From: an uncultured Methanomassiliicoccus sp.
GTDB taxonomy: Archaea; Thermoplasmatota; Thermoplasmata; Methanomassiliicoccales; Methanomassiliicoccaceae
DNA length: 64,000 bases
Direction: 5' to 3'
NCBI GenBank assembly: GCA_944319735.1
Contig: CALUEU010000001.1
Location: forward strand, 1-64,000
Below, one piece after another: positions 8,210 through 17,348 of this stretch (position 1 is the first letter of the stretch; each line of letters opens with the position of its first letter). The notes under the pieces were generated by a model. That model was not told the DNA's origin. It did not search any database and was given only the letters and a program-made list of their open reading frames with translations. A program made the position numbers and the translations under genes.

Positions 8210-9076
8210 TTAATACTGTATTTTCTCAGGTTCCAGACCTTCCAAATTTTCCAGCGTGATCGTATAATCATCAAAAGACATTGGTTCATCAACATTCTCT
8301 TTGAGTTTAATCTTCAAAGAACCATGAACTTTGGAAGATGGATACTGCCCATTGGCCTTATCATGCACCCACCAGTAAACTGTCTTTATATCAATCGTCC
8401 CTTCAGGTCTGGCAGAAGAAGCGTCATTTTCAAACATGCTGCATATGGCGGCTTTCAGTTTCTCGGCATCATCCATAGAGAAATTTGTTTTTTTAGCCAG
8501 ACAAGCGTTTATTGTACCATATGTAACATACAATCCAAAATCAACACGGTGCTTCATACCCATTGTATCGGAGGATTTTTTAGTTCCATCACCTTCAGAG
8601 TTGACACTTTTTGTGATTTGAATGCTGGATATTGAAACAGGATCTGCACTGAATGCTGACTGAATTGTGACCGGACCCCTTATTCCGACGGATACGCCTT
8701 CAGAGTCTTTTTTACTGCCTTTGAAAGCAAACACCTGTCCGAATGTTCTCACATCAAACCATTGCTGACAGGCTGCTGCGGCATATTCTTCTTTAGTGTA
8801 CTTGTTGCTGCCGAATTTTTGTTTTATAAAGTCGTCTGAACGGGCACGAAGGCTGGTGAAATCATCCTGCTTGTTTTCATCAGACTGCACAAAGATATTT
8901 TCGCCCATATCCATTAATCTGTTTCTTATTTTTCTTTTCAGACAGACATCCGAAATTTCACCGCGGCCGGAAAAGTCAAGTCTGGGTCTGTTTCCATTTA
9001 AAGGATCTCCATTTGGATTTGCGCCTTTTACAGTGAATACGACTGCAAAATCTATTTTATTCTCAATTGTGCTCAT
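8210..9076 (-). CDS. cas7: Cas7 (Csd2-type), type I-C Cascade backbone
   Basis: Backbone subunit that polymerises along the crRNA in the type I-C surveillance complex; 288 residues, the normal size for Csd2. The N terminus FAVVFTVKGANPNGDPLNGNR with RLDFSGRGEISDVCLKRKIRNR is the characteristic Csd2/Csh2 opening, and GVSVGIRGPVTIQSAFSADP plus MKHRVDFGLYV follow in the RRM core. Its start overlaps the cas8c end by 14 bases, and it is the last gene of the minus-strand cas3-cas5c-cas8c-cas7 operon. Confidence 0.96.
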   Translation of the reverse strand: MSTIENKIDFAVVFTVKGANPNGDPLNGNRPRLDFSGRGEISDVCLKRKIRNRLMDMGENIFVQSDENKQDDFTSLRARSDDFIKQKFGSNKYTKEEYAAAACQQWFDVRTFGQVFAFKGSKKDSEGVSVGIRGPVTIQSAFSADPVSISSIQITKSVNSEGDGTKKSSDTMGMKHRVDFGLYVTYGTINACLAKKTNFSMDDAEKLKAAICSMFENDASSARPEGTIDIKTVYWWVHDKANGQYPSSKVHGSLKIKLKENVDEPMSFDDYTITLENLEGLEPEKIQY

Positions 9077-10949
9077 TTAATTCCTCCTCTGATTTTTCAT
9101 TGTTTTTATTTTTATTTTTCTTTCTTATCTCTGACTTTTGAGTGTAGAATCCAAGCAGATACTCACCGCTTAGCCTCTTATTGCTTTTAAATTCTTCAGA
9201 ATCGAATAAATCCATGATTTCTTCGAACAGTTCTTCAAAATATCTGCTTCCGGCACCAAGCCTCATTTTGTATGGTACAAGCGAATCGTGAATAATATTC
9301 CACGTTGTATATGGTTTTTCAGAAAATTTCTGCATTAACCTGACGGCATTAGTCGGCCTGCTTTCACCAGCAAAATAATGTGCCCTACCCTCCAATGCAT
9401 CTGCAACAGCAAGCAGTCTTCCATACAAGTAATCCCTACTACATCTCTCTGTCTCTAATGTCATTTTATATTCCTCCTTGGAATTTAATCCTCTAAAAAG
9501 TGCACATGCAGTTGAAACAGTCTGCTCCCATGTCCACTCATCACGATATGCTAACGGATTAGAAGCTCTCCTTACAGACACTTCCACATAATTCTTGGGA
9601 ATCTGGTCCCCGTCCATTATACAGGAAACTATTGTTTCAGTTATGGACTTCAAATGTTTGCTTTCAACATTATATCCATAAACTGCCTTTGATATTTCAT
9701 TCGGGGTAGGTGCCACCTCTGCAATATACGTTTTTACTCTTTTCTTTATTCTCGGCCAGGCGTATGAAGAATACCACTTCTCCATTCTTTCACAATATTC
9801 CGAACCATTGAATTCCCTGTAACTCAGGACAGCTAACCTTCCTGGTACTGCAGAATCCATAGACATCATGACAATGCCAAAAGTATCTGCATCCTGATAA
9901 TTTCCTAATATTTTAGAATTTAGTTTTTTAACTGTAGCTTCTGCAGTATAAAGCACATTTTCATCAAGATCGTCATCATCATACATATCAAAAGGATCAG
10001 ACAGCGGAGTAATTACCTCCTGTCCATCGTGGTCCCAAGCAACAAAACACCAGGTATCGACTTTAACTCCTTGTCTAGCAATAAGCCACCTGAGTGCATT
10101 ATGAGCTTTTTGAGTCATTTCATAACCAATCGTACATGCTTGATCTGGCTCTGTAAATCTTCCTCTGAATGTAAAACCAGACATATCATTTGATGAGATT
10201 ATTTTTGCACCGTCCCCGTCATTCCGTATCTTTTTAGGATGGTTTTTAGCAATCGGCATGTTTCTGCCTGTAACCATATCTGTAGAAACGTTATAATCCT
10301 CTGAATTTGACAGCAGATTAAGATAGTAACCAATCCAGCTGTTCCATACCGACTTATCTCGAGATAAGTCGTCAACAGGATCACCTGGAATTTGTACAGC
10401 CCATTTCACAAATATAGAATCTATACTTCCTGTCGTTACTGAGTAGATCTCTGGTTTCTCTACCTCATCATTTTTCCAGGAAGTCAGCAGTTTACCGGAT
10501 TCGTCCAAAAACAGGATCTGTTTGCTTACAAGATCTTGGATTAATCTCTTTTTTTCCACATAACTTAAAACTGCCTTTACCTTTGGATTGGCATAATCCA
10601 TATCATTGCACCAATCCCTTAGATTCTTAACATAATTCTCAAAATCAGACGTTCCCTGACAATACTCTGAGTAATCACCTGCAACATACTCCAGTTTATC
10701 ACACAATGGATGTGGCACTTTGCCGGAAGTTCTTCCTGCACTTTCCTCCGTACACGGTATGATTGTTCTAGCTTCAGCTTTTTCCAGCACTTTGGCATCT
10801 ATAAAATTACCCTCAGCATCCAATGAAATTTTTACCTGCGCCATATTGGTAGTATGGCATATAGGCAGTAGCGGCACGCCGTTTGAATCAGAACCTATTG
10901 CAGACTTACACGCATCATATGTATCACATAATTTCTGCATCCATGACAT
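9063..10949 (-). CDS. cas8c: Cas8c (Csd1), type I-C large subunit
   Basis: Large subunit of the type I-C Cascade, which reads the PAM and starts R-loop formation. The 628-residue protein begins WMQKLCDTYDACKSAIG and continues PLLPICHTTNMAQVKISLDAEGNF, typical of Csd1. Further family regions are WIARQG-like LRWLIARQGVKVDTWCFVAWD and GRLAVLSYREFNGSEYCERMEKWYSSYAW. In type I-C the small subunit Cas11c is made from an internal start within cas8c; I did not find a gene for it elsewhere, so internal initiation is likely here too. The lysine/asparagine-rich tail is of low complexity. Confidence 0.95.
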   Translation of the reverse strand: MSWMQKLCDTYDACKSAIGSDSNGVPLLPICHTTNMAQVKISLDAEGNFIDAKVLEKAEARTIIPCTEESAGRTSGKVPHPLCDKLEYVAGDYSEYCQGTSDFENYVKNLRDWCNDMDYANPKVKAVLSYVEKKRLIQDLVSKQILFLDESGKLLTSWKNDEVEKPEIYSVTTGSIDSIFVKWAVQIPGDPVDDLSRDKSVWNSWIGYYLNLLSNSEDYNVSTDMVTGRNMPIAKNHPKKIRNDGDGAKIISSNDMSGFTFRGRFTEPDQACTIGYEMTQKAHNALRWLIARQGVKVDTWCFVAWDHDGQEVITPLSDPFDMYDDDDLDENVLYTAEATVKKLNSKILGNYQDADTFGIVMMSMDSAVPGRLAVLSYREFNGSEYCERMEKWYSSYAWPRIKKRVKTYIAEVAPTPNEISKAVYGYNVESKHLKSITETIVSCIMDGDQIPKNYVEVSVRRASNPLAYRDEWTWEQTVSTACALFRGLNSKEEYKMTLETERCSRDYLYGRLLAVADALEGRAHYFAGESRPTNAVRLMQKFSEKPYTTWNIIHDSLVPYKMRLGAGSRYFEELFEEIMDLFDSEEFKSNKRLSGEYLLGFYTQKSEIRKKNKNKNNEKSEEELNEHN

Positions 10950-10956
10950 ATCTGAT

Positions 10957-11616
10957 TCACACTCCTTCAGGAACAGGCATTTGTTTTACCTGTTTCCTGA
11001 TTGTACAGTCTTCCGGCCTGATAAATTCAATAATGCCGTTTGACATGACTGGATGCCAGAAGCGTGCGATTAAACCTTCTTTCCCAGTATTACTTGGATA
11101 ATCAAATCCATGGAACATCAAAGACAGTTGTGTGGATGGTGTGTTGTCATAAGCACCTTCACTTTCACCGAAAACACATGGCTCCACGTAGCCCTGACAT
11201 TCTCTCGTTCCTAAAAATATGTCATACCTGCCACCGCGTCCCAGCATCCGCTTTGCAGAGAAATAATGTTTATTTTCATCTCTATCATTAATAAGATCAT
11301 TCCGATTCAGATTCCATTCAAAATGAGCTTGGATTTCATAATTGACATTGTACAGATATGTGTAAATTGATAGATCGTTTCCTTCACTGTACTTTCTCGT
11401 TTTTACATTTACACTTTCTGTTTTTATAGGGTTCATTATTCGTAATCTATCAACAACCCAGATGAAAGTGGGTTTCCAATATATGGAATCCATTATTCCT
11501 TTTAATGCCTCATACGTTGGAATTGGATAAGTAGATTTTTCTCCGCCTATCCGCATTATGGGATCTGAAAACATTGCCCGTTTTCCAAATATTTTAACAT
11601 CTAATCTATTTTCCAT
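10957..11616 (-). CDS. cas5c: Cas5c (Cas5d), crRNA-processing endoribonuclease
   Basis: A 219-residue Cas5 that in type I-C replaces Cas6 as the pre-crRNA processing enzyme and caps the crRNA 5' handle. Tyr46 (SIYWKP) and Lys116-His117 (DENKHYF) fall exactly at the numbers I recall for the catalytic triad of Bacillus halodurans Cas5d, arguing for active processing. The glycine-rich stretch RMLGRGGRYDIFLGTREC is the family G-loop region. It lies 4 bases after cas3 and 7 before cas8c in one operon. No cas6 is present in the window, in agreement with this role. Confidence 0.95.
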   Translation of the reverse strand: MENRLDVKIFGKRAMFSDPIMRIGGEKSTYPIPTYEALKGIMDSIYWKPTFIWVVDRLRIMNPIKTESVNVKTRKYSEGNDLSIYTYLYNVNYEIQAHFEWNLNRNDLINDRDENKHYFSAKRMLGRGGRYDIFLGTRECQGYVEPCVFGESEGAYDNTPSTQLSLMFHGFDYPSNTGKEGLIARFWHPVMSNGIIEFIRPEDCTIRKQVKQMPVPEGV

Positions 11617-11620
11617 ACAA

Positions 11621-14116
11621 TCATCCCGTTAAAAACCCCATATTGTCATCATAATGCTCCTTCCTTGATGCATATATTCCACTTCCCTCTTTTAACTCGT
11701 AGATTTTATCATGATTTAAAACATCATTGAATTGAGAATCAAACAGACCTACTGAATAAGACTGCGCCATTCTCAGATATTTTTTTAATTTCTTTAAATC
11801 GTTTATATCTATACATTCTTTAATTACTGCTAAAATTTTTTCACCTTCAGAAGTATACGGAATGATTATTCTGCAGTTCTCTGAATCAATCGGATGAAAA
11901 TTTTCTCCGACGTATTTGAAAGACTGGCGCATCGGAGCAGAAAACTGAACACCATTGGATAACCTCATTCTGTCTTTCTGAGGTAAATCTAATGACAGAT
12001 ATTTTTCAACTGTTTGAGAGCTTCTGATTATTCTTCTGTTTTCTGCTACAGCCGTTTTATTATTGCATAACATCTCAAACAGGCTGCTATTTCCTACTCT
12101 GTATCCCATACTACTTTCATCATCAAAATAATAATTGTAATAATCAGTTATAGCTTGGCAGCTTAGCAGATTATCAGCACCGTATTCACCCAATATCCGT
12201 TTCGAAAATTCAGCACACCTCGCGATGTCATTCGGAGCCTTATATCCAGCAATATCAACTATATATGTTTCACCGCGTTTCATATTCCCATTTCTATTGC
12301 ATCTTCCTGCAGATTGCGCAATAGAGTCAATGCCTGCCAGCTGCCTGATGACTACGTTGAAGTCAAGATCTACACCGGCTTCGATGAGCTGGGTGGAAAT
12401 ACATATTGTCTTTCTGCCTGAGTCTAAGTTTTCAGATATTTCATTTAAAACTTTTTTCCTATGTGCTGGACACATATTTGTGCTGAGATGAAATATGTCT
12501 GCAGATTTTATCAATGAAAGTGACTGATAGATATCTATGGCAGCTTTTTTTGTATTTACTACCATAAGGATACTATTGCATCCGCCAATTTTTGACATTA
12601 TGAACTCATGAAGTTCATCTACATCCATGGGCGTAGAAGTTAAATCAGTGATGTTTACCCTGTCAAACACTTCAAAATTTTCTTCGAAGTCATTAATTAA
12701 ATTCTTATCATTAGAATACTTAAGCGGATATTTTAGATCATCGAGTGTTGGCTGCGTTGCAGAACACATAATCGCAGTGCAGTTGCAGATATCAGTCAAA
12801 AAATTAATTGCTTCATTAAACATATATATGCAAGAAGGCGGTATGTTCTGAATTTCATCAAATATCAATACAGAATTGGCTAAATTATGCATTCTTCTTA
12901 CATTGCTGGTTTTGTTAAGAAATAGAGTATTTAAAAACTGCACCATGGTTGTGAAAATTACTGGTGATTCCCAGTTTTCAGATAATAATCGGGCATTTGA
13001 ATTATCTTTTTCTTCCGTTTCTCTCTGGATGTTCGAATGGTGTTCTAAAACAAGATCGTCTGAATTGTTAACCGACAATGCTTTTCTGATTACTCCCACA
13101 TTCTGATCTATAATGGATGTGTAAGGAATAATATAGATTATTCTATCCATTTTATTTAATTCAACATGATTCAGAGCAAATCTGAAGCTGGATAATGTTT
13201 TACCGCCACCTGTAGGAACGGACAAAATGTAAGATCCATGTGGTTTATCTGCACTGGAGAAACATTCTTCTGAAATCATGCTCCTGCATTTGTTCAAATC
13301 AGTCATTTCAGATTCAGCATTGAAAGTTGAGTCTATGTAGCAATCAAAACGTCTGCATAATTCTTTCCAGTCTGTGGTTTTTTTGCCGTAGCTTCTTACA
13401 TCTAAACTTTCTTGATTATAAAATCTCTCTGTGTCCAATCTGTCTGCATCAATAAGGCAGCTTAATAAGTACCTGGCAGTAAGGCCTAGGTAAAATTTTG
13501 ATGATTCGGAAGAATGTACTGAATCTCGGATTTTGGTCAATATGCAGTTTACTTCAGACTGAATGTCTTCAGACAAAAGTATCTCTTTTATGTGATGCAG
13601 GAAGTCTGCATCAATACTGTTCAGAATCTCTGAAAAATGTGTATCATTATGATTCTTTCCTATCCTTTTAGTATATGACTCGTTTCCATCTAAATCCAGC
13701 ATATTTATCATACCGGTATGATGACAGGTGATTGATACTGTCAGAAACTGTTCGATATAACGATAAATGTTTGAATTTGTCATTCCTTCAGTTTCAAGAA
13801 TGTATAAAAGAATCTGTGCTCCTGCTGTAGAATGATCAATAATCGAACTGTCATCCAAATATTGATCTTTACTAATTAATGAATTTTCATACAAAATGCG
13901 GTTGTAAAACCTGATTGACAATTTACCCACGTCATGCATTAATCCAGCTAATTTTCCAAGAGTTTGAAGATTTATTTTAGAAGCAAAGATCTCAGATAAA
14001 CAAGAAGTGCCCTCTAAGTGTTCATACACAGTTTGAATTGTCTCATTGTTTAGTACATGAGCAACACCTAGGTGAATTGGAGGCAGATCTGCGTTTATTG
14101 GAGTTTCATTTTTCAC
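11621..14116 (-). CDS. cas3: Cas3 HD nuclease-helicase, type I-C
   Basis: Signature nuclease-helicase of type I systems, recruited by Cascade to unwind and degrade target DNA. The 831-residue protein has an N-terminal HD domain (GLMHDVGKLSIRFYNRI, later TCHHTGMI) and a superfamily 2 helicase: Walker A SVPTGGGKTLSSFRFA, the DExx-type box VLIFDEIQNIP, motif III CSATQP, and the helicase C-terminal motifs STQLIEAGVDLDF and SAGRCNRNG. All key motifs are intact, so it appears functional. It is the first gene of the minus-strand interference operon, whose promoter must lie in the 155-base AT-rich gap up to the nitroreductase gene. Confidence 0.97.
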   Translation of the reverse strand: MKNETPINADLPPIHLGVAHVLNNETIQTVYEHLEGTSCLSEIFASKINLQTLGKLAGLMHDVGKLSIRFYNRILYENSLISKDQYLDDSSIIDHSTAGAQILLYILETEGMTNSNIYRYIEQFLTVSITCHHTGMINMLDLDGNESYTKRIGKNHNDTHFSEILNSIDADFLHHIKEILLSEDIQSEVNCILTKIRDSVHSSESSKFYLGLTARYLLSCLIDADRLDTERFYNQESLDVRSYGKKTTDWKELCRRFDCYIDSTFNAESEMTDLNKCRSMISEECFSSADKPHGSYILSVPTGGGKTLSSFRFALNHVELNKMDRIIYIIPYTSIIDQNVGVIRKALSVNNSDDLVLEHHSNIQRETEEKDNSNARLLSENWESPVIFTTMVQFLNTLFLNKTSNVRRMHNLANSVLIFDEIQNIPPSCIYMFNEAINFLTDICNCTAIMCSATQPTLDDLKYPLKYSNDKNLINDFEENFEVFDRVNITDLTSTPMDVDELHEFIMSKIGGCNSILMVVNTKKAAIDIYQSLSLIKSADIFHLSTNMCPAHRKKVLNEISENLDSGRKTICISTQLIEAGVDLDFNVVIRQLAGIDSIAQSAGRCNRNGNMKRGETYIVDIAGYKAPNDIARCAEFSKRILGEYGADNLLSCQAITDYYNYYFDDESSMGYRVGNSSLFEMLCNNKTAVAENRRIIRSSQTVEKYLSLDLPQKDRMRLSNGVQFSAPMRQSFKYVGENFHPIDSENCRIIIPYTSEGEKILAVIKECIDINDLKKLKKYLRMAQSYSVGLFDSQFNDVLNHDKIYELKEGSGIYASRKEHYDDNMGFLTG

Positions 14117-14271
14117 AATTACTAATAGAACCGATAGTATAAATAAGTTTTTAAAACATATTGAGAGATTATATCTATGTGAATTGATAAGTTACAATTA
14201 ATTACATGTTAAATAGATCATGATGTGGGACTCATCCACAACATCATAATCATTAAGTGAGTATAATTTAA

Positions 14272-14952
14272 TCAAATTGTGCGTATTCCCCATTTGAAAT
14301 TATTAGATCCTGCACCAATCTCAAAATGGTATTTTACAATGCCAAGATCCACCTTAGAATATGGCCCTCCCATTGACTCTGCATTTACTGAATCACCTGA
14401 AAGAGTAAAACGGAACTTTTGCTGGTTTATTGCAGTTGGAGCCAACATAGCTGCTTCCATACCTTTGATGAACCATTCCGGCGTATCATCATTGTATACT
14501 TTGCATAGGGCATCCATAGATCTGCTTTTGTGGGCAACCCCTTGAGTTGCACCATATCCAAGAGAGATTACACAAAGCAGTTTTTCTCCTTTATTTATTG
14601 AACACTTGCTCTTTCGTTTGCTATAGGTCAGTGCTACCCAGCAGGTATTCAACCCTAGCTGTTGTGCTTTTAAAACAATGCGCTCCCCATAGTATCCAAC
14701 CTTTTCATCCAAATCCTCTCCTTTTTTCCCAACCATGCAGATGTAATTTCTCACATTAGTGAATTTTCCATAATGAGCTTTGAAACCACTGAAAGCTTCC
14801 ATGTCATTTGTGATTAATTGGATATGCAGTCCACTTTCTTGATTACATGTTTCAATTTCAGTTTGGAGTTCTAAGATTGATTCATCATCAATTAGTTTAT
14901 CAATATAACTCCTTACTGAGTGTCTATTCTCAATTGCTTCAATAAGTTTCAT
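14272..14952 (-). CDS. Nitroreductase-family protein
   Basis: A 226-residue FMN-dependent flavoprotein of the nitroreductase superfamily. The opening AIENRHSVRSY is the family signature that contacts FMN phosphate; GYYGERIVLKAQQLGLNTCWVAL and the late EAAMLAPTAINQQKFRF complete it. The fold is repeated N- and C-terminally as in the larger archaeal/clostridial members. I start at the ATG at 14952 rather than 42 bases upstream, because RHSVRSY should lie about ten residues from the N terminus. It lies between cas3 and a decayed CRISPR array; the substrate is unknown. Confidence 0.85.
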   Translation of the reverse strand: MKLIEAIENRHSVRSYIDKLIDDESILELQTEIETCNQESGLHIQLITNDMEAFSGFKAHYGKFTNVRNYICMVGKKGEDLDEKVGYYGERIVLKAQQLGLNTCWVALTYSKRKSKCSINKGEKLLCVISLGYGATQGVAHKSRSMDALCKVYNDDTPEWFIKGMEAAMLAPTAINQQKFRFTLSGDSVNAESMGGPYSKVDLGIVKYHFEIGAGSNNFKWGIRTI

Positions 14953-15005
14953 AATTTGCACCCTGTTGAGATAATGAATGTTAAGCATATACAAAATACA
15001 TTTTT

Positions 15006-15025
15006 AAGAAAGTGTAGTTTGAAAC
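15006..15025 (+). repeat. Decayed CRISPR half-repeat
   Basis: The 20 bases AAGAAAGTGTAGTTTGAAAC match the 3' two-thirds of the array repeat at about 16 positions, and lie 28 bases before the first recognisable repeat of the array at 15053. It appears to be a degraded repeat. Confidence 0.4.
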
Positions 15026-15052
15026 TTTGTAAAACACATAAATTAATAATAT

Positions 15053-15532
15053 GTAACCTTCTTATGAAGGTGTGGATTGAAATTCAGCGTCTGACACGCT
15101 GTATTGAAATGTACAAGTCACCTTCTTATGAAGGTGTGGATTGAAACATACTATCGGTGCTATGAACTATCACACCATACTTTCCTATGAAAGTGTGGTT
15201 GAACCATATTTTTCAATGCATAGTCATCCTAGGATTCCAGTCACCTTCTTACGAAGGTGTGGATTGAAACAAGAATGACTCAGGGAGCATGTATCAATGA
15301 GATGCATCACCTTCTTACGAAGGTGTGGATTTAAACCACATTGACTGATACGTAGTTGAGATCTGCCATCGTCACCTTCTTACGAAGGTGTGGATTGAAA
15401 CCGTGAAGTATGCATAGATGTCTTTAGCGACCTCGGTCACCTTCTTACGAAGGTGTGGATTGAAACCACAGAGGACATTATACATGTCTTCTCCGATCTG
15501 GGTCACCTTCTTACGAAGGTGTGGATTGGAAC
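15053..15532 (+). CRISPR. CRISPR array 1, 8 repeats, decayed at its 5' end
   Basis: Eight 31-base repeats begin at 15053, 15117, 15176, 15240, 15306, 15371, 15436 and 15502; spacers are mostly 33-35 bases. The repeat starts GTCACCTTC, contains the hairpin CACCTTC-TTAC-GAAGGTG and ends GGATTGAAAC. The ATTGAAAC end gives transcription on the plus strand. The left repeats (leader side) carry substitutions and a deletion, while the middle ones are clean, the opposite of a growing array, so it probably lost its leader. The last repeat ends GGATTGGAAC, a change also seen in the penultimate repeat of the main array. Confidence 0.95.
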
Positions 15533-15581
15533 TTACGAAGGCTATATTGAACAGGAATTTGCAGATTAAGAAAAATAAAGA

Positions 15582-17261
15582 TTATTGGGTGAAGTAAGCT
15601 TCGACTCCTTCACCAATCTTTCCTATTCTCACGAATCCAAACCTTTCAAACTGAACTACCTTGTCAAGATCGTCAGATTTAATATTCTCGCAGACTCCTT
15701 TCTTTACTGTTCCGTCGGGCATGAGAATCTCACATGCTTTTCCGTCTATCGGAGCCCAATGGGATATTTTTACCCCTTCTTTCAGCACGCTGTGATCTGT
15801 TCCTGTATAAACAGCTTCATCATTCTCCCATTTCAGGTTGCACAGATCTTTGAGTCTCACAGTCCCTCTTTCTTTGAAACCTTTCAAATCCTCAGGAGTC
15901 ATGTAAACTTTTACTGGAGAAGACATCGCAGATTCTCTCGCACCTCTTTCTGGATGATCGGGATGCAGCGGAGCGCATTCTTTCAGTGACTCAACGCCTT
16001 TAATCTCTACAACCTCTGGATTTTCAACAAAGAAGTAACGGTCAGTAATAGGATCTAAAATCTGTCTGTTGAATGCATAGAGATTGTCCCAGGAGAATTC
16101 TATGTCAACATCTTTCATACCGACGTCAAGCCAGTAATTACGTATGGCCTCTGACTGAATTCCTCTTTTGGCAATTGCCCTCACAGTGCCGAGTCTGACA
16201 TCGTCCCAGCCTGTGTATTCTCCATTTTTAATTCCTGTGCCGACTGTGGAAGTCTTTAGAATTGAATCAGGAATCTTCACGAAACCATAATGGTGATACC
16301 AGGGCTTCTTCCAGCCGAAGTATTTGAAGATATATTCCTGTCTGATTGTATTGTTAAGATGATCTTTTCCTCTGATGACATGAGTCAGGCCTAAGAGATG
16401 ATCATCCACCGCCACTGACAAATTCATCATCGGGTACACTACATACCTTGTGCCTGTACGCGGATGGACAGCGGTATCGTTAATTCTCAGACCTACAAAG
16501 TCTCTGACAGCTGGGTTAGGATGATCTAAATCAGTTTTGACTACTAAAACAGCTTCTCCCTCTCCAAAACCGTGGGCAAGCATCTTGTCAAACAGTTCAT
16601 GAGCTTCTTCAGGGGTCTGTGAACGGCATGGACATGCTTTCTTGCTTTCTTTCAGCTTTCTCCAGGAATCTGCTTCACAAGTACAGACATACGCCTGCCC
16701 CATGTCGATAAGCTTCCTTGCAATGTCATAGTAGATCTCGAAACGGTCGCTCTGAATGATGGTTTCATCAACGTGAACGCCAAGCCATTTTAAGTCTTCA
16801 GGAATCATCTTGTAAGCATCTGGATCGATCTTTTCCGGATTGGTGTCTTCCAGGCGGTTGATGTATTTCCCTTTGTATTTCTTGACATAATAATCGTTGA
16901 TAATGGCGACTCTGGTATGCCCGATATGTAAGGGACCGGAAGGTCCTGGAGCCATACGCATGACCACGCCGTTTTCTGTGTCTGGTAAATCAATCATAAC
17001 GTCTTTCTTCTCGCTTTTGCTCTTTTTGAGAAGATCTGGATTGATGCTTTCTGTCTCAGCGACTATGTCATCAAAATTCATTCCGCAGAGTTCAGCGCAG
17101 ATTTTTTCCGCTGCAGCTGAAACTTCTTTTGAACGGGAGCGGAGTTCAGGAACTTCCCCCATTACTTTTCCAACAACTGCTTTCGGATTCGCGCTGCCTT
17201 TATGCAGTGCCGCGTTCTGCAATGCATATTTCCTCACGATTTCTCTTAAATCTGCGGACAT
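15582..17261 (-). CDS. gltX: Glutamyl-tRNA synthetase, archaeal type
   Basis: Class I aminoacyl-tRNA synthetase that charges tRNA-Glu (and, in archaea, tRNA-Gln for later amidation). In 559 residues it shows the HIGH motif as RMAPGPSGPLHIGHTRVAI, then RLEDTNPEKIDPDAYKMIPEDLKWLG, and a KMSKS-like site ILKTSTVGTG. The C-terminal half is the beta-barrel anticodon domain of the archaeal/eukaryotic GlnRS-like branch (YFVENPEVVEIKG), not the bacterial helical one. The N-terminal about 90 residues are the archaeal extension. It is a housekeeping gene embedded between CRISPR remnants and divergent from the UbiD gene. Confidence 0.96.
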   Translation of the reverse strand: MSADLREIVRKYALQNAALHKGSANPKAVVGKVMGEVPELRSRSKEVSAAAEKICAELCGMNFDDIVAETESINPDLLKKSKSEKKDVMIDLPDTENGVVMRMAPGPSGPLHIGHTRVAIINDYYVKKYKGKYINRLEDTNPEKIDPDAYKMIPEDLKWLGVHVDETIIQSDRFEIYYDIARKLIDMGQAYVCTCEADSWRKLKESKKACPCRSQTPEEAHELFDKMLAHGFGEGEAVLVVKTDLDHPNPAVRDFVGLRINDTAVHPRTGTRYVVYPMMNLSVAVDDHLLGLTHVIRGKDHLNNTIRQEYIFKYFGWKKPWYHHYGFVKIPDSILKTSTVGTGIKNGEYTGWDDVRLGTVRAIAKRGIQSEAIRNYWLDVGMKDVDIEFSWDNLYAFNRQILDPITDRYFFVENPEVVEIKGVESLKECAPLHPDHPERGARESAMSSPVKVYMTPEDLKGFKERGTVRLKDLCNLKWENDEAVYTGTDHSVLKEGVKISHWAPIDGKACEILMPDGTVKKGVCENIKSDDLDKVVQFERFGFVRIGKIGEGVEAYFTQ

Positions 17262-17348
17262 TGAAGTCTCTGTAGCGCGGTCCTATTCTTATCTTTTATG
17301 TATGAGACCTCCGCAATTGTTATTATCATACATTGCATCTACAGTCTT